From Belliella pelovolcani (lineage in GTDB: Bacteria; Bacteroidota; Bacteroidia; Cytophagales; Cyclobacteriaceae), in assembly GCF_900156785.1 (NCBI RefSeq), contig NZ_FTOP01000001.1:124001-188000 (forward strand): 64,000 nucleotides of DNA, in the 5' to 3' direction. Within the stretch, counting starts at the first letter, position 1; each line of letters opens with the position of its first letter. The notes under the pieces are model-generated. The model was given only the letters and a program-made list of their open reading frames with translations. It ran no database searches and was not told the origin of the DNA. This document shows positions 41,425-50,479 of the stretch, one piece after another. The position numbers and the translations under genes are program-made.

Positions 41425-42525
41425 TTAAAATCTTTTTGTTCTGTTTTTCCTGTAATCTTCAAAAATCAAATCCCCGAGACCTTTTAAGCTACTGTAATAC
41501 GCATTCCCATTATTGACTTTGGTGAATTCTTTGACAAATTCCTTCAAGTAGGGATCTGAGGCAATCATAAAGGTGGTTACGGGTATTTTGAGCTTCCTAC
41601 ATTGAGCAGCGAGTTTGAGCGTTTCGTTCAAAATCTTGCTGTCTATTCCAAAGCTATTTTTATAGTATTTAATCCCAACTTTCAGACAAGTAGGTTTCCC
41701 ATCAGTGATCATAAAAATCTGCTTATTGGGGTTCTTCCTCCTTCTCAGTAGGTCCATGGCCAGTTCTAAACCTGCCACAGTATTGGTATGATAAGGGCCT
41801 ACTTGCAGGTATGGCAGGTCTTTGATCTCAATCTGCCAAGCGTCGTTTCCAAACACAATCACATCAAGCGTATCTTTGGGATAGCGTGTTTTGATCAACT
41901 CAGCCAGCGCCATTGCTACTTTTTTAGCTGGAGTGATTCTATCTTCCCCGTAGAGAATCATCGAGTGAGAAATGTCAATCATCAAGACTGTGGAGGTCTG
42001 CGTCCGCATTTCATTTTCTACTACTTCTAAGTCATCTTCTGTGAGTAGATAGTCCCCTGAGAAACCATGATTGACTTGAGCGTTTCGCAAAGAGTCAGTA
42101 AGTGCTATTTGATCTAGGTTATCTCCGAATGAATAAGGCCTTCTATCCGAGCCTTTTTCATCACCAGGGCCAGAAAAAGTAGTCTTATGCTGCCCTCCTT
42201 TGGATTTTTTAAGCTTTCCAAAAATCTCCTCTAAGGCAGATTTACGAATGCTTTGCTCTGCTTTACCAGTGATTCTGAATTCACCTTTTTGATTTTCTTC
42301 GGTCAGGTAGCCCTTGGATTTCAGATCATCAATAAAGTCTCCAATACCATAACTAGGGTTAGTGAGATTGTACTGCTTATCTAAGTTGGTCAGCCAACTC
42401 AATGCTTCTGACACATCCCCACCAGTCATGGTGACAAGTTGTAAAAATATCTGCAGGAGATTCTCAAAGTTATTTTTCTCAGGATCCTGCGGTGGTATGT
42501 ATTGTGTAAATCTGAATCCTTTCAT
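41425..42525 (-). CDS. VWA-domain protein paired with AAA+ ATPase
   Basis: A 366-residue soluble protein. Residues ~170-350 are a von Willebrand A domain with MIDAS residues DISHSM and a conserved Thr, Asp pattern (MITDGKP). Residues 1-165 are an uncharacterised helical domain. No signal peptide, so it acts in the cytoplasm with the AAA+ partner. Confidence 0.92.
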   Translation of the reverse strand: MKGFRFTQYIPPQDPEKNNFENLLQIFLQLVTMTGGDVSEALSWLTNLDKQYNLTNPSYGIGDFIDDLKSKGYLTEENQKGEFRITGKAEQSIRKSALEEIFGKLKKSKGGQHKTTFSGPGDEKGSDRRPYSFGDNLDQIALTDSLRNAQVNHGFSGDYLLTEDDLEVVENEMRTQTSTVLMIDISHSMILYGEDRITPAKKVAMALAELIKTRYPKDTLDVIVFGNDAWQIEIKDLPYLQVGPYHTNTVAGLELAMDLLRRRKNPNKQIFMITDGKPTCLKVGIKYYKNSFGIDSKILNETLKLAAQCRKLKIPVTTFMIASDPYLKEFVKEFTKVNNGNAYYSSLKGLGDLIFEDYRKNRTKRF

Positions 42526-42589
42526 CTTGGGCTTATAACAAGATAGCCCCTTGGCTAGTTTACAATAGCACCAGATTAATTTAAAAAAG

Positions 42590-42796
42590 ATGAAAAATTA
42601 CCTCTTCCCCATTTATCTAGTCACAGCCATTCTCTTGGTTTATGTGACGGCTATCCTTGCCAACCTCAGCACAGCCATGATTCTATTCGCTTTTTCCATC
42701 TCCCCAGCATTGGTGATCTGGATGGTCTACAGTGTCCTCACAGCAGATGTTGAAGTCCATTCAACATTTGAGGAAAAATGGTACGAGAATGTTTAG
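42590..42796 (+). CDS. Small two-helix membrane protein
   Basis: A 68-residue protein. Residues ~5-27 and ~29-50 are hydrophobic helices (FPIYLVTAILLVYVTAIL and AMILFAFSISPALVIWMVY). The C-terminal tail is acidic (DVEVHSTFEEKWYENV). Divergent from the VWA gene. Function unknown. Confidence 0.72.
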   Translation: MKNYLFPIYLVTAILLVYVTAILANLSTAMILFAFSISPALVIWMVYSVLTADVEVHSTFEEKWYENV

Positions 42797-42809
42797 TAAA
42801 AGATAAAAC

Positions 42810-43049
42810 TCACTTACAGGCACCCTTGGTATAGGATGTAACGCCAGCGTTGATTGCGATACAGTCATTGCCATAGGTCTTGTTGTCACACCCGCAAACA
42901 GGTGCGTAAATCATGTAACATGCTGCGTCTTTGTTGATTTTTGAAGGATCTATGCAATTAGAAGATTCCAATGGACTTAAATCCTCACACTGAAACGCAA
43001 CCAAGATAGCTGCCCCACATAACATCAAAATGATAATCCAATTTTTCAT
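42810..43049 (-). CDS. Exported Kazal-domain protein
   Basis: A 79-residue exported protein. Signal at the start (WIIILMLCGAAILVAFQC); the Cys is near a weak lipobox. Mature part has a Kazal-type serine-protease-inhibitor pattern: C...CYMIYAPVCGCDNKTYGN-C...C, with six cysteines. The start is the ATG at 43049; an upstream start at 43091 is not helpful. It is separate from the cassette array but is another inhibitor-type exported protein. The target is unknown; it may protect against exogenous or own proteases. Confidence 0.85.
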   Translation of the reverse strand: MKNWIIILMLCGAAILVAFQCEDLSPLESSNCIDPSKINKDAACYMIYAPVCGCDNKTYGNDCIAINAGVTSYTKGACK

Positions 43050-43196
43050 AACCGTGCGTGTTTGATATTCTCCAGACGAAAGTCCTACCAAAAGTGCTAC
43101 AGTAGCATTTGATTTTTTATATAAATCTAGCCGCTCGTACTTTTAGCAATCATTTTCCTTACCTTAGCTACAATATAAAACCTAATTATTAATCCA

Positions 43197-43799
43197 TTGG
43201 ACTTACAATACCCCCTTGAGCTAGCAGGTACATTTGTCTTTGCCATTTCTGGTGCATTGGCTGTCAAAGATCGGGAGCATGACCTATTTGGTGCAGGTTT
43301 TACAGGATTCATTACAGCTATAGGAGGGGGAAGTTTGAGAGATATGCTATTAGGAAGTTATCCTTTGGTCTGGATTGGAGACGTCTATTTCCTTTATTCC
43401 ATCTTCGCAGGTATCCTATCAGCTTTTCTATTTCAAAGATTCCTTTTGAAACTACGCAAAACCATGTTTCTATTTGATACACTGGGAATCGGCTTTTTTA
43501 CGGTTTTAGGTGTGGAAAAAGCACTAAGCCTTGGTGTCAGTGTGGAAATCGCCGCTATCATGGGGATGTTTTCAGCCGTCATGGGTGGCGTGCTACGTGA
43601 TACACTTACCAACGAAATCCCGATCCTATTTCGAAAAGAAATTTATGCATCCGCTTGTTTGGCAGGAGCAATTTTATATTTGATTTTAAACTATTTTGGC
43701 TTAGAAAGAGACTACAACTTGTTGATCTCCATGTCAGTGGTCATTTCGATTAGACTGATTGCAGTCAAGTATAAGTTGAGTTTGCCAAGTTTAGATTAA
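43197..43799 (+). CDS. TRIC-type (YadS/UPF0126) membrane protein
   Basis: A 200-residue protein with seven hydrophobic segments and the duplicated glycine-rich motif (FVFAISGALAVKDREHDLFG ... TGFITAIGGGSLRDMLLG; later MGMFSAVMGGVLRDTLTN). This is a trimeric intracellular cation channel family protein, a potassium channel in bacteria. The start is a TTG (no upstream ATG in frame). Divergent from the Kazal gene. Confidence 0.92.
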   Translation: MDLQYPLELAGTFVFAISGALAVKDREHDLFGAGFTGFITAIGGGSLRDMLLGSYPLVWIGDVYFLYSIFAGILSAFLFQRFLLKLRKTMFLFDTLGIGFFTVLGVEKALSLGVSVEIAAIMGMFSAVMGGVLRDTLTNEIPILFRKEIYASACLAGAILYLILNYFGLERDYNLLISMSVVISIRLIAVKYKLSLPSLD

Positions 43800-43949
43800 A
43801 ATTCTTTCTGGACTAAATAATCACATATTCATGATGTAAATATTTTTAGAATTATCTAAAATAAATTGCTTTATTGAGTTTTTAGTTGTAAAATGAAATT
43901 AATTTGAATTGAGCATCTATTTGTCTGATTTTTAATTATAAACAAGTCT

Positions 43950-44528
43950 ATGAGATCACGCTTCCATATATTATTCTTAGTTTCTATACTCACTATTTTT
44001 TGTTCACATTTCGATGCCATTGCCCAAGAGGAAGCTGAAATTTTCACTGCCAAAAACTCGATATTTGTTGAGCTAGGGGGAAATTCAATTTATTATTCAG
44101 TGAATTACAATAGAATCCTACTTCAGAAGGATAAATTAAAAATCTCGGGAAGTGCTGGGTTTTCAGTATTCAAACAAAGTGGAGGGAGTCAGTCTTCAAA
44201 CATTTCTCCCTTTTGGTCACCTATGTTACCTCTTGAAATTTCCGCTTTCTGGGGAAAGTCAAATCATCATTTGGAAATTGGCACCGGTCTTACTTTTTAT
44301 GCTTCTCGTGCATTAGTATTCAATCCAGATGTGCCTAATAATTTTCAACAAGACAAATCTCTAGAAGCAATCCTGCCCCTGAGAATAGGCTACAGGTATC
44401 AAAAACCAGAAGGAGGTTTCTTCTTCAGAGTTGGTTACACTCCTGGATTCAATCTTTTTCTCAGTTCAGAAGATAGTCCAAAATTCCATCCGCTATGGGG
44501 AGGAATTAGCCTAGGAAAAAGTTTCTGA
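43950..44528 (+). CDS. Outer-membrane beta-barrel-like protein, paralogue 1
   Basis: A 192-residue exported protein. Signal peptide ~1-25 (LTIFCSHFDAIAQ). EEAEIFTAKNSIFVELGGNS and IGYRYQKPEGGFFFRVGYTP are nearly repeated in the following gene. Beta-rich pattern typical of small outer-membrane barrels. The two genes are a tandem duplication 44 bases apart. No function known. Confidence 0.82.
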   Translation: MRSRFHILFLVSILTIFCSHFDAIAQEEAEIFTAKNSIFVELGGNSIYYSVNYNRILLQKDKLKISGSAGFSVFKQSGGSQSSNISPFWSPMLPLEISAFWGKSNHHLEIGTGLTFYASRALVFNPDVPNNFQQDKSLEAILPLRIGYRYQKPEGGFFFRVGYTPGFNLFLSSEDSPKFHPLWGGISLGKSF

Positions 44529-44572
44529 TTATAAAATATTACCAAGATGAAAACTGAAATAAATCTAAGTTT

Positions 44573-45154
44573 ATGACACTATTAAAAAATAAATTTTTGT
44601 TATTCACTTCCATCATCCTTTTGCTGTGTTTGCAATTAGAAGCATTTGCCCAAGAGGAGGCTGAAACTTTCACTGCTAAAAACTCGGTATTTGTTGATCT
44701 CGGGGCAAATGCACTTCAGTATGCCGTCAACTATGGGCGTATTATACATCAAAACAATAAATTAAAAATAGCGGCAAGTGTAGGTTTTTCGATGAGATAT
44801 CGCCAACCTAGTGAACCCATTCATTCTGGTTATTTGATTCCTGTCATTCCAGCGGAAATTACAGCATTTCTTGGGAGAGATAAACATCATTTGGAATTTG
44901 GAACAGGATTTTTCACTATTTTAAACCGAAGATTTCTTTTAGACCCCGATCAAGCAGGCGAACTTCAAGAAAAAACATATTGGGATAGATTTGTGATGGC
45001 TAGAATAGGCTATCGCTATCAGAAGCCTAACGGAGGCTTCTTTTATAGAATAGGGTACACACCTACTTTAGCTTTCTATAACTCTGGGGTTTCAGAAAAC
45101 CCTATTCAGTTTTTACCCTTTGGATTAGGAGTTAGCCTTGGGAAAAGTTTTTGA
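44573..45154 (+). CDS. Outer-membrane beta-barrel-like protein, paralogue 2
   Basis: A 193-residue exported protein (LLLCLQLEAFAQ). Shares EEAETFTAKNSVFVDLGANA, LKIAASVGFSM, IGYRYQKPNGGFFYRIGYTP and the end LGVSLGKSF with its neighbour (LGKSF there too). Divergence in the middle, plus identical ends, points to relaxed selection or a mid-sequence change of ligand. Confidence 0.82.
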   Translation: MTLLKNKFLLFTSIILLLCLQLEAFAQEEAETFTAKNSVFVDLGANALQYAVNYGRIIHQNNKLKIAASVGFSMRYRQPSEPIHSGYLIPVIPAEITAFLGRDKHHLEFGTGFFTILNRRFLLDPDQAGELQEKTYWDRFVMARIGYRYQKPNGGFFYRIGYTPTLAFYNSGVSENPIQFLPFGLGVSLGKSF

Positions 45155-45165
45155 TAGCAATGATT

Positions 45166-45678
45166 CTACCTCGCCGCAACAGCTTCTATTTCAATAAGCA
45201 AATCTGGATTGGCTAAGGCGAAGACAGCTATGGTACTTCTGGCTACCTTATTTGGATTTGCATCATTGTTGAAATATTCTCCATAAGCCTTGAACCAAGC
45301 CTGCCAATCTATATTTCCCTCCTGATCTGGTGCTAGATAAACTCTTAAGAAAAATACATCCTCCATGGTAAAATCCGCTTCTGCAAGCGTCGCCTTGATT
45401 TTTTCTAGGGTGCTTTTGCTTTGCTGATATGTATCTCCATATCGCTTGTAAGTTCCCGGCTCTGCGTCCACATCTACAACATCAGCTACCAAGCCAGAAG
45501 TGTAAAAATATTCCTTGCCTGCTGGAATATATACTCCTTTGAGTATACTGGCATCAGGCCGATCGAATCTCGTGATGATAGTTTCCACAGGATCCTTGCC
45601 TTTTTCCTCTACTTTCACCTGACAAGAAAAACCAAGCATAAAAGCTAATAATGATACAATAAAGATATTTTTACTCAT
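45166..45678 (-). CDS. Exported RidA-family lipoprotein
   Basis: A 170-residue protein. Signal with lipobox (LLAFMLGFSC), then a YjgF/RidA domain (IPAGKEYFYTSGLVADVVDV; YLAPDQEGNIDWQAWFKAYG; ARSTIAVFALANPDLLIEIE). The conserved active-site Arg for imine hydrolysis is not certain (ARSTIAV is present). Most RidA enzymes are cytoplasmic, so the export is odd. The start is the ATG at 45678. Last gene of the glucan operon, 20 bases from GH57. Confidence 0.88.
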   Translation of the reverse strand: MSKNIFIVSLLAFMLGFSCQVKVEEKGKDPVETIITRFDRPDASILKGVYIPAGKEYFYTSGLVADVVDVDAEPGTYKRYGDTYQQSKSTLEKIKATLAEADFTMEDVFFLRVYLAPDQEGNIDWQAWFKAYGEYFNNDANPNKVARSTIAVFALANPDLLIEIEAVAAR

Positions 45679-45697
45679 GGAGAATGGTAGTTTGGGT

Positions 45698-46903
45698 TTA
45701 TAGAATCTGCTTTTTGAGATGTTGCTCCACTCTGAGAATGAAATCACTCAAGGCATTCATGTAATTGATGAAAGCATCATAGGGCGAATCATAAGGGCTG
45801 AAATACGCGTGAATATCTCCATCGGAGAAAAACTTGGTACACATATAATAAAAATGATCAGAGGTCTGCAGGTAAGTCCAGTCCCGCTGAATCTCTTCAT
45901 CTTCAATTTGCTTGACCAAATGCTCAAGCTGATACAATTTCTCAAAAGCTTCATCCTGCAAATCATTACCAAGCCAAGCTGTCAAATCCCGCTCTTCATC
46001 TGCCCATGAAATCGGAGTGGGCACATGAATAGGAGCAATATTTTTGGCACGGCCCAATACTTCTGAAGGAGTAGAAAATCCAAAGTCACTTCCTTGAAAC
46101 ACTGCCTCTGGAAGGGCTTTCATAAAATCAAAAATCCCTGAATCAGCCCATTGATGCTCTCCAAAAGTTTCATAATCCATGAATAAGTTGAGCGTTTCTT
46201 CTTCTTTTGGAATCATATTGATCCAGTTGACAAACTTGTCAGTGGTCAATGGATAAGCTGGCCAAGTTTTATTGCTAAATCTAAAAGCAATATCGTCACT
46301 GAGTTGGAAATTTTTCAATAATACTTTGAGCTCTGGCTTGATGGCATTTTGATAGACATAATTGGGACTTTTCCATCCCAAGATATGTTTGGCACCCTCC
46401 GTCAATATCCCCCTGTAGCCCAATTCATAGACCATCGCACCGATGCTATCAGAATAGATCAACTCTGTATTTCTGAAAACCTTCGGCTCATATCCATTGA
46501 AATGCTTCTTGATTTTTTCTTTGTGATTCTTCACCATGCGAGCAAATTCATCATTACTCTTCAATGAGCACAAGGCATGGGCATCTGTTTCACTGAGCAA
46601 CTCCACATGACCTGTGGCCACTAGTTTTTGGAAACTCTCCAGTACATCTGGCGCATATAGCTCGAATTGATCTAAACAGACCCCCGAGATAGAAAAGCTT
46701 ACTTTGAATGCCCCATTGTAATGATTGATCAAATCCAACAGCAAAGCATTCATAGGCAAGTAGCATTTTTGCGCCACCTTCCTCATGATACTTTTATTAC
46801 TATAATCATCCCAGTAATAATGATCGTCTCCTATATCAAAAAACCTATAAGGCTTTATCCTCAATGGCTGATGAACTTGAAAGTAAAAACAAATGGTTCT
46901 CAT
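45698..46903 (-). CDS. Glycoside hydrolase family 57 alpha-glucanase
   Basis: A 401-residue cytoplasmic protein. GH57 motifs: HQPLR (1), the nucleophile Glu in VFRNTELIYSD (3) and the acid Asp in FMDYETFGEHQW (4). The family includes amylases, branching and debranching enzymes; the length (~400) suggests an amylase-type member. Two bases separate it from the GT4 gene (46906), and it is in the same operon. Confidence 0.92.
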   Translation of the reverse strand: MRTICFYFQVHQPLRIKPYRFFDIGDDHYYWDDYSNKSIMRKVAQKCYLPMNALLLDLINHYNGAFKVSFSISGVCLDQFELYAPDVLESFQKLVATGHVELLSETDAHALCSLKSNDEFARMVKNHKEKIKKHFNGYEPKVFRNTELIYSDSIGAMVYELGYRGILTEGAKHILGWKSPNYVYQNAIKPELKVLLKNFQLSDDIAFRFSNKTWPAYPLTTDKFVNWINMIPKEEETLNLFMDYETFGEHQWADSGIFDFMKALPEAVFQGSDFGFSTPSEVLGRAKNIAPIHVPTPISWADEERDLTAWLGNDLQDEAFEKLYQLEHLVKQIEDEEIQRDWTYLQTSDHFYYMCTKFFSDGDIHAYFSPYDSPYDAFINYMNALSDFILRVEQHLKKQIL

Positions 46904-46905
46904 GG

Positions 46906-48186
46906 CTATTCTTCTGTTATTTTTTCATACACGGTTACTAATTTGGCAGCTACATGCTCCCACTTGAGGTTTTTCAACTCCTCGCTTCCAAGTTCTTTGA
47001 ACATCTTGGAAATACTCTGATAATGTAAAAGGGCAAAAATGGCATCAGCCATAGCATCCACATCCCAAAAATCAATTTTGATTGCATTTTGCAACACCTC
47101 CGCTACACCCGATTGCTTGGATATAATTACGGGGGTATTATGCCTCACTGCTTCTAAGGGCGCAATTCCAAAAGGCTCAGATACCGAAGGCATGACATAC
47201 ACATCAGACATGGCATACATATCATCCACATCCTGCCCCTTCAGGAAGCCCGTAAAATGAAACTTCGTCCCAATCCTCAATTCAGCCACCCTTTTGATCA
47301 TGGCATTGAGTAAGTCTCCGCTGCCTGCCATCACAAATCTCACGTTAGGATCTCTTTCGAGTACTTTTTTGGCTGCTTCTACAAAATATTCAGGGCCTTT
47401 TTGGAAAGTAATCCGACCAAGGAAAGTGACGATTTTTTCTGGCACTTTCTTCTTCACCTTACTTTCTATGATACTGGCATCTAGCACAGCATTATGAAGG
47501 ACACTCACTTTGTCCGGATGTACTCCATACTTATTGATGACAATATTTCTTGTAAGGTGGCTTACAGCCACCACATGATCGGCAGCATGAAGACCTGCAT
47601 ATTCAATATCAAAAACAGGCTTATTGACAGACTCTCCAGAGCGATCGAATTCTGTTGCGTGAATATGCGCAACCAAAGGCTTGCCGCTCATTTGCTTGGC
47701 TGCAATACCAGCAGGATACGCTAACCAATCATGCGCATGGATGACATCATGATCCTTGGACTTGGCTATTTGAGCAGCAACCAAGGCATAACGAGAAACC
47801 TCCTGTAGAAGATCTTTGCCATACTTACCACTAAACTCAAACTTATTGCTAAAAATACTTTCATCTACATCAGTACGATCATGTAGCGCATAATCTGAAT
47901 ATTTTTTAAACTCTTCTGGACTGAGGTAAGGCACCAAAAAACTACTCACTTCCAAATAGGTAAGGTTCTTCCAAATTTCCCTGAATTTTTTTTCCCTATA
48001 ATCTACCGTCACATCACTGGCATTGACAAAATCAGCAAGTGGCTCTTCATCTCCCCATAATTTGGGAACCACAAAGATGATATCCTGCTTATGATGAACC
48101 AATCCCTTGACCAAGCCGTAGCATGCTGTGCCCAATCCTCCAGAAATATGTGGTGGAAACTCCCACCCAAACATTAAAACCTTCAT
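46906..48186 (-). CDS. Glycosyltransferase family 4, glycogen-synthase-like
   Basis: A 426-residue GT-B enzyme. FGWEFPPHISGGLGTACYGL is the N-terminal donor/acceptor motif, and EPFGIAPLEA is the E-x7-E motif. N-terminal DUF3492-type features are absent. Its place between a debranching enzyme and a GH57 enzyme in one operon suggests that it makes alpha-1,4-glucan. The upstream gene ends 10 bases before its start. Confidence 0.92.
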   Translation of the reverse strand: MKVLMFGWEFPPHISGGLGTACYGLVKGLVHHKQDIIFVVPKLWGDEEPLADFVNASDVTVDYREKKFREIWKNLTYLEVSSFLVPYLSPEEFKKYSDYALHDRTDVDESIFSNKFEFSGKYGKDLLQEVSRYALVAAQIAKSKDHDVIHAHDWLAYPAGIAAKQMSGKPLVAHIHATEFDRSGESVNKPVFDIEYAGLHAADHVVAVSHLTRNIVINKYGVHPDKVSVLHNAVLDASIIESKVKKKVPEKIVTFLGRITFQKGPEYFVEAAKKVLERDPNVRFVMAGSGDLLNAMIKRVAELRIGTKFHFTGFLKGQDVDDMYAMSDVYVMPSVSEPFGIAPLEAVRHNTPVIISKQSGVAEVLQNAIKIDFWDVDAMADAIFALLHYQSISKMFKELGSEELKNLKWEHVAAKLVTVYEKITEE

Positions 48187-48196
48187 AAAAATCCGC

Positions 48197-50113
48197 TTAA
48201 ACTTTTTTCACTAAATGCATCATCCTCAATAATTCTCCCACACTCCAAGCTTGAGAAATAGCTCCTTTTGGACGATGAGGCGGGTCACCATCATATATTT
48301 CCGCCACAGTACCTATACCATATTGTGTCATCACCCCGTCAAATGACTGAATGATCTTCTCAATAAAGTGCTTCCCTGATTTGCCATGAAGCTTCAGATA
48401 GCCTTCTGCAAAATGCCCCAAGAGCCATGCCCATACTGTACCGTTATGGTATGCTCTATCTCGCACATACTGATCACCAAAATAATACCCCTTATAGCCT
48501 GGATCATCTGGTGATAAAGTCCTGAGTCCTCTAGGCGTCAACAGCTTAGATTTGATGACCTCTAATACCCGATCCATTTGACTTTCTTCCAGAGGAGAAT
48601 GTGGCAACGAAACCGCAAAAAGCATATTTGGCCTAATAGACCAATCTTTGTGATTTCCATCTACCACATCTGCCAAATATCCTTTCTTCTCATCCCAGTA
48701 AGTAGAGACAAAACTTGATTTTACCTGCTCTGCTAGAGTAGCAATCTCTTGATCTCCAGAAAGCTCATGATAAAAACAAAGCGCATTATACCACAAAGCA
48801 TTGATTTCAACTGGGCAGCCTATCCTTGGAGTCACAGGACCATCAGAATTTACCGCATCCATCCACGTCAATGCTATCCCTTCTTGACCTCCATAGATCA
48901 AACCTGATTCTTGCATATGAATGTTGAAATCTGTACTATTTTTGAACCCTTCAATGATCCCCTTGAGCTTTTCTAAATATTTTTTCTTGACTGTCTTCTC
49001 ATCTCCAGTGAAAGCGATATACTGCTGAAGTGACCAGAAGAACCATAGTGGCGCATCCATAGAATTCATATTGCGCATGACGCCACTTCCCACATTAGGA
49101 AAAAGCGCCCCACTCAAGTCAGCAACCATAGTATCCATGATCTCTAGAAATGTATCCTTATCTCCATGGGTCAATGTCAACCCAGGACTGGCTATGAAAG
49201 TATCTCTACCCCACCATCCAAACCAAGGATATCCTGCTATGACATGAGTCTTGCCATCTCTTTTTTGAATAAATTGACCTGCTGAGTTTAGCAGACAGTT
49301 TTCGAAATTATTCCTAGGTATTCTCCTTGCCAATTCCTTTTCAAAAGCCCGCTGTCGGGTAGCGGGGTCTGCTTCTGTAAGCCCAGCCGAGAAAATCACA
49401 GATTCTCCCTTTTCTATATCAAACTCAAAAAATCCTGGCACAAACAAATCTTCTTGATAGGCATATCCCCTTTCTCGTTCTTGAATGTACTCTATGTTGT
49501 GGTACCAATTAGGTATGCTATGAAAGTCATTCTTTTTAGAAACCTGCAAATACAAGGGACTGTACTCTGGATAAAGTTGAAAAATAGCGCCATTGGGTGC
49601 TTTCTTGAAACTTTGATCAAGGCGATCATTGGCTTTAGATAATTCATGATATCCTCTGAAAGCTAAAAAAGGGCTAATTCTGATTTTGGTTGGGGAATGC
49701 GCATCAAGTAAGGTATACCGAATCATCACCCTATCTCTATTGGTATCAAGTATCAATTCCTTCTGAAGCAATACACCTCCTACCCTATAGGTCAATTTTG
49801 GGATAGGTTCTGAATCAAAATCCTCTAAATATTTATGTCCTCTTGGAGAATAATTCCCTGGATACTTATTGATCCCCAAATTGAAGCTAGCTCCTCTTTG
49901 AATGACAGTCTCATGAACTGTGGATAATAAAACATGTAATTGGCTATCAATCTGGGGCTGCGGGCTGACCAAGAGTCCATGATACTTTCTGGTATTACAC
50001 CCAATGATTGTAGTACTTGTATAAGATCCGCCGCGATTGGTTCTGATGATTTCGCGATCAAGGGAATAATTGAGGTTTATTAATTGTGTTTTATCGAAAT
50101 GGATATAACTCAT
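48197..50113 (-). CDS. Glycogen debranching enzyme (GH133 / GDE_C)
   Basis: A 638-residue protein. N-terminal GDE_N domain (GGSYTSTTIIGCNTRKYHGL, LLVSPQPQ) and C-terminal catalytic domain (HVIAGYPWFGWWGRDTFIAS, GLRTLSPDDPGYKGYYFGDQ). The start is the ATG at 50113 (MSYIHFDKTQLI); a longer frame to 50212 begins inside a terminator hairpin and is not translated. Head of a glucan operon with GT4, GH57 and RidA. Confidence 0.94.
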   Translation of the reverse strand: MSYIHFDKTQLINLNYSLDREIIRTNRGGSYTSTTIIGCNTRKYHGLLVSPQPQIDSQLHVLLSTVHETVIQRGASFNLGINKYPGNYSPRGHKYLEDFDSEPIPKLTYRVGGVLLQKELILDTNRDRVMIRYTLLDAHSPTKIRISPFLAFRGYHELSKANDRLDQSFKKAPNGAIFQLYPEYSPLYLQVSKKNDFHSIPNWYHNIEYIQERERGYAYQEDLFVPGFFEFDIEKGESVIFSAGLTEADPATRQRAFEKELARRIPRNNFENCLLNSAGQFIQKRDGKTHVIAGYPWFGWWGRDTFIASPGLTLTHGDKDTFLEIMDTMVADLSGALFPNVGSGVMRNMNSMDAPLWFFWSLQQYIAFTGDEKTVKKKYLEKLKGIIEGFKNSTDFNIHMQESGLIYGGQEGIALTWMDAVNSDGPVTPRIGCPVEINALWYNALCFYHELSGDQEIATLAEQVKSSFVSTYWDEKKGYLADVVDGNHKDWSIRPNMLFAVSLPHSPLEESQMDRVLEVIKSKLLTPRGLRTLSPDDPGYKGYYFGDQYVRDRAYHNGTVWAWLLGHFAEGYLKLHGKSGKHFIEKIIQSFDGVMTQYGIGTVAEIYDGDPPHRPKGAISQAWSVGELLRMMHLVKKV

Positions 50114-50177
50114 TTGGTCAAAAGTTTGGAGATTTCCATAAAAATAGTTTTTCCATCCCGAAAGAAAAATATTATAG

Positions 50178-50209
50178 CAAAAAATAAAGGTTATGTTTCC
50201 ATAACCTTT
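50178..50209 (-). terminator. Terminator hairpin after the 46-residue gene
   Basis: Minus strand: AAAGGTTATG / CATAACCTTT, a 10-bp stem with a 4-base loop, then TATTTTTTG. It separates the small gene at 50224 from the debranching gene. Confidence 0.8.
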
Positions 50210-50223
50210 CATAATATCTCGAC

Positions 50224-50364
50224 TTACGAGCCCATACTTTCTTTTTGAACCTCTTCAAAGTTGCGGAGAGACTCCTCAAACTTTTCAAAATAGCACTGAA
50301 TGAACTTCAAGTTCACAGGCTGTATTTTAGGGAATTTTGGCGAAGCTTTGAATAATGTAAACAT
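50224..50364 (-). CDS. 46-residue hypothetical protein
   Basis: Minus-strand ATG at 50364 to TAA at 50224, 47 codons with no interruption: MFTLFKASPKFPKIQPVNLK then FIQCYFEKFEESLRNFEEVQ and KESMGS. The second part reads as an amphipathic helix. A TAAATTTG promoter element lies 44 bases upstream and a strong terminator 15 bases downstream, so this is an independent transcription unit. No family recognised. Confidence 0.65.
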   Translation of the reverse strand: MFTLFKASPKFPKIQPVNLKFIQCYFEKFEESLRNFEEVQKESMGS

Positions 50365-50407
50365 TGCCGTGTATCTTTTGATTTTTAAAATTTTATATTT
50401 TCTGTGA

Positions 50408-50415
50408 CAAATTTA
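50408..50415 (-). promoter_or_regulatory. -7 element for the 46-residue gene
   Basis: Minus strand TAAATTTG, matching TAnnTTTG. A TTG-like word 14 bases upstream is nearer than the usual 19-20. Confidence 0.5.
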
Positions 50416-50450
50416 ATGCCATAATAGTTCAATTTTATTTGTTAAAAATG

Positions 50451-50474
50451 AAAAAACCCCTCTAAAGAGAGGGG
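50451..50474 (-). terminator. Terminator of tRNA-His
   Basis: Minus strand: CCCCTCT / AGAGGGG with a 4-base loop, then six U, beginning six bases after the tRNA end. Confidence 0.88.
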
Positions 50475-50479
50475 TCAAG

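Noticed and set aside
50113-50212. N-terminal extension of the debranching enzyme to 50212
   Set aside because: The extension begins inside a terminator hairpin, and the enzyme family starts at the 50113 ATG.
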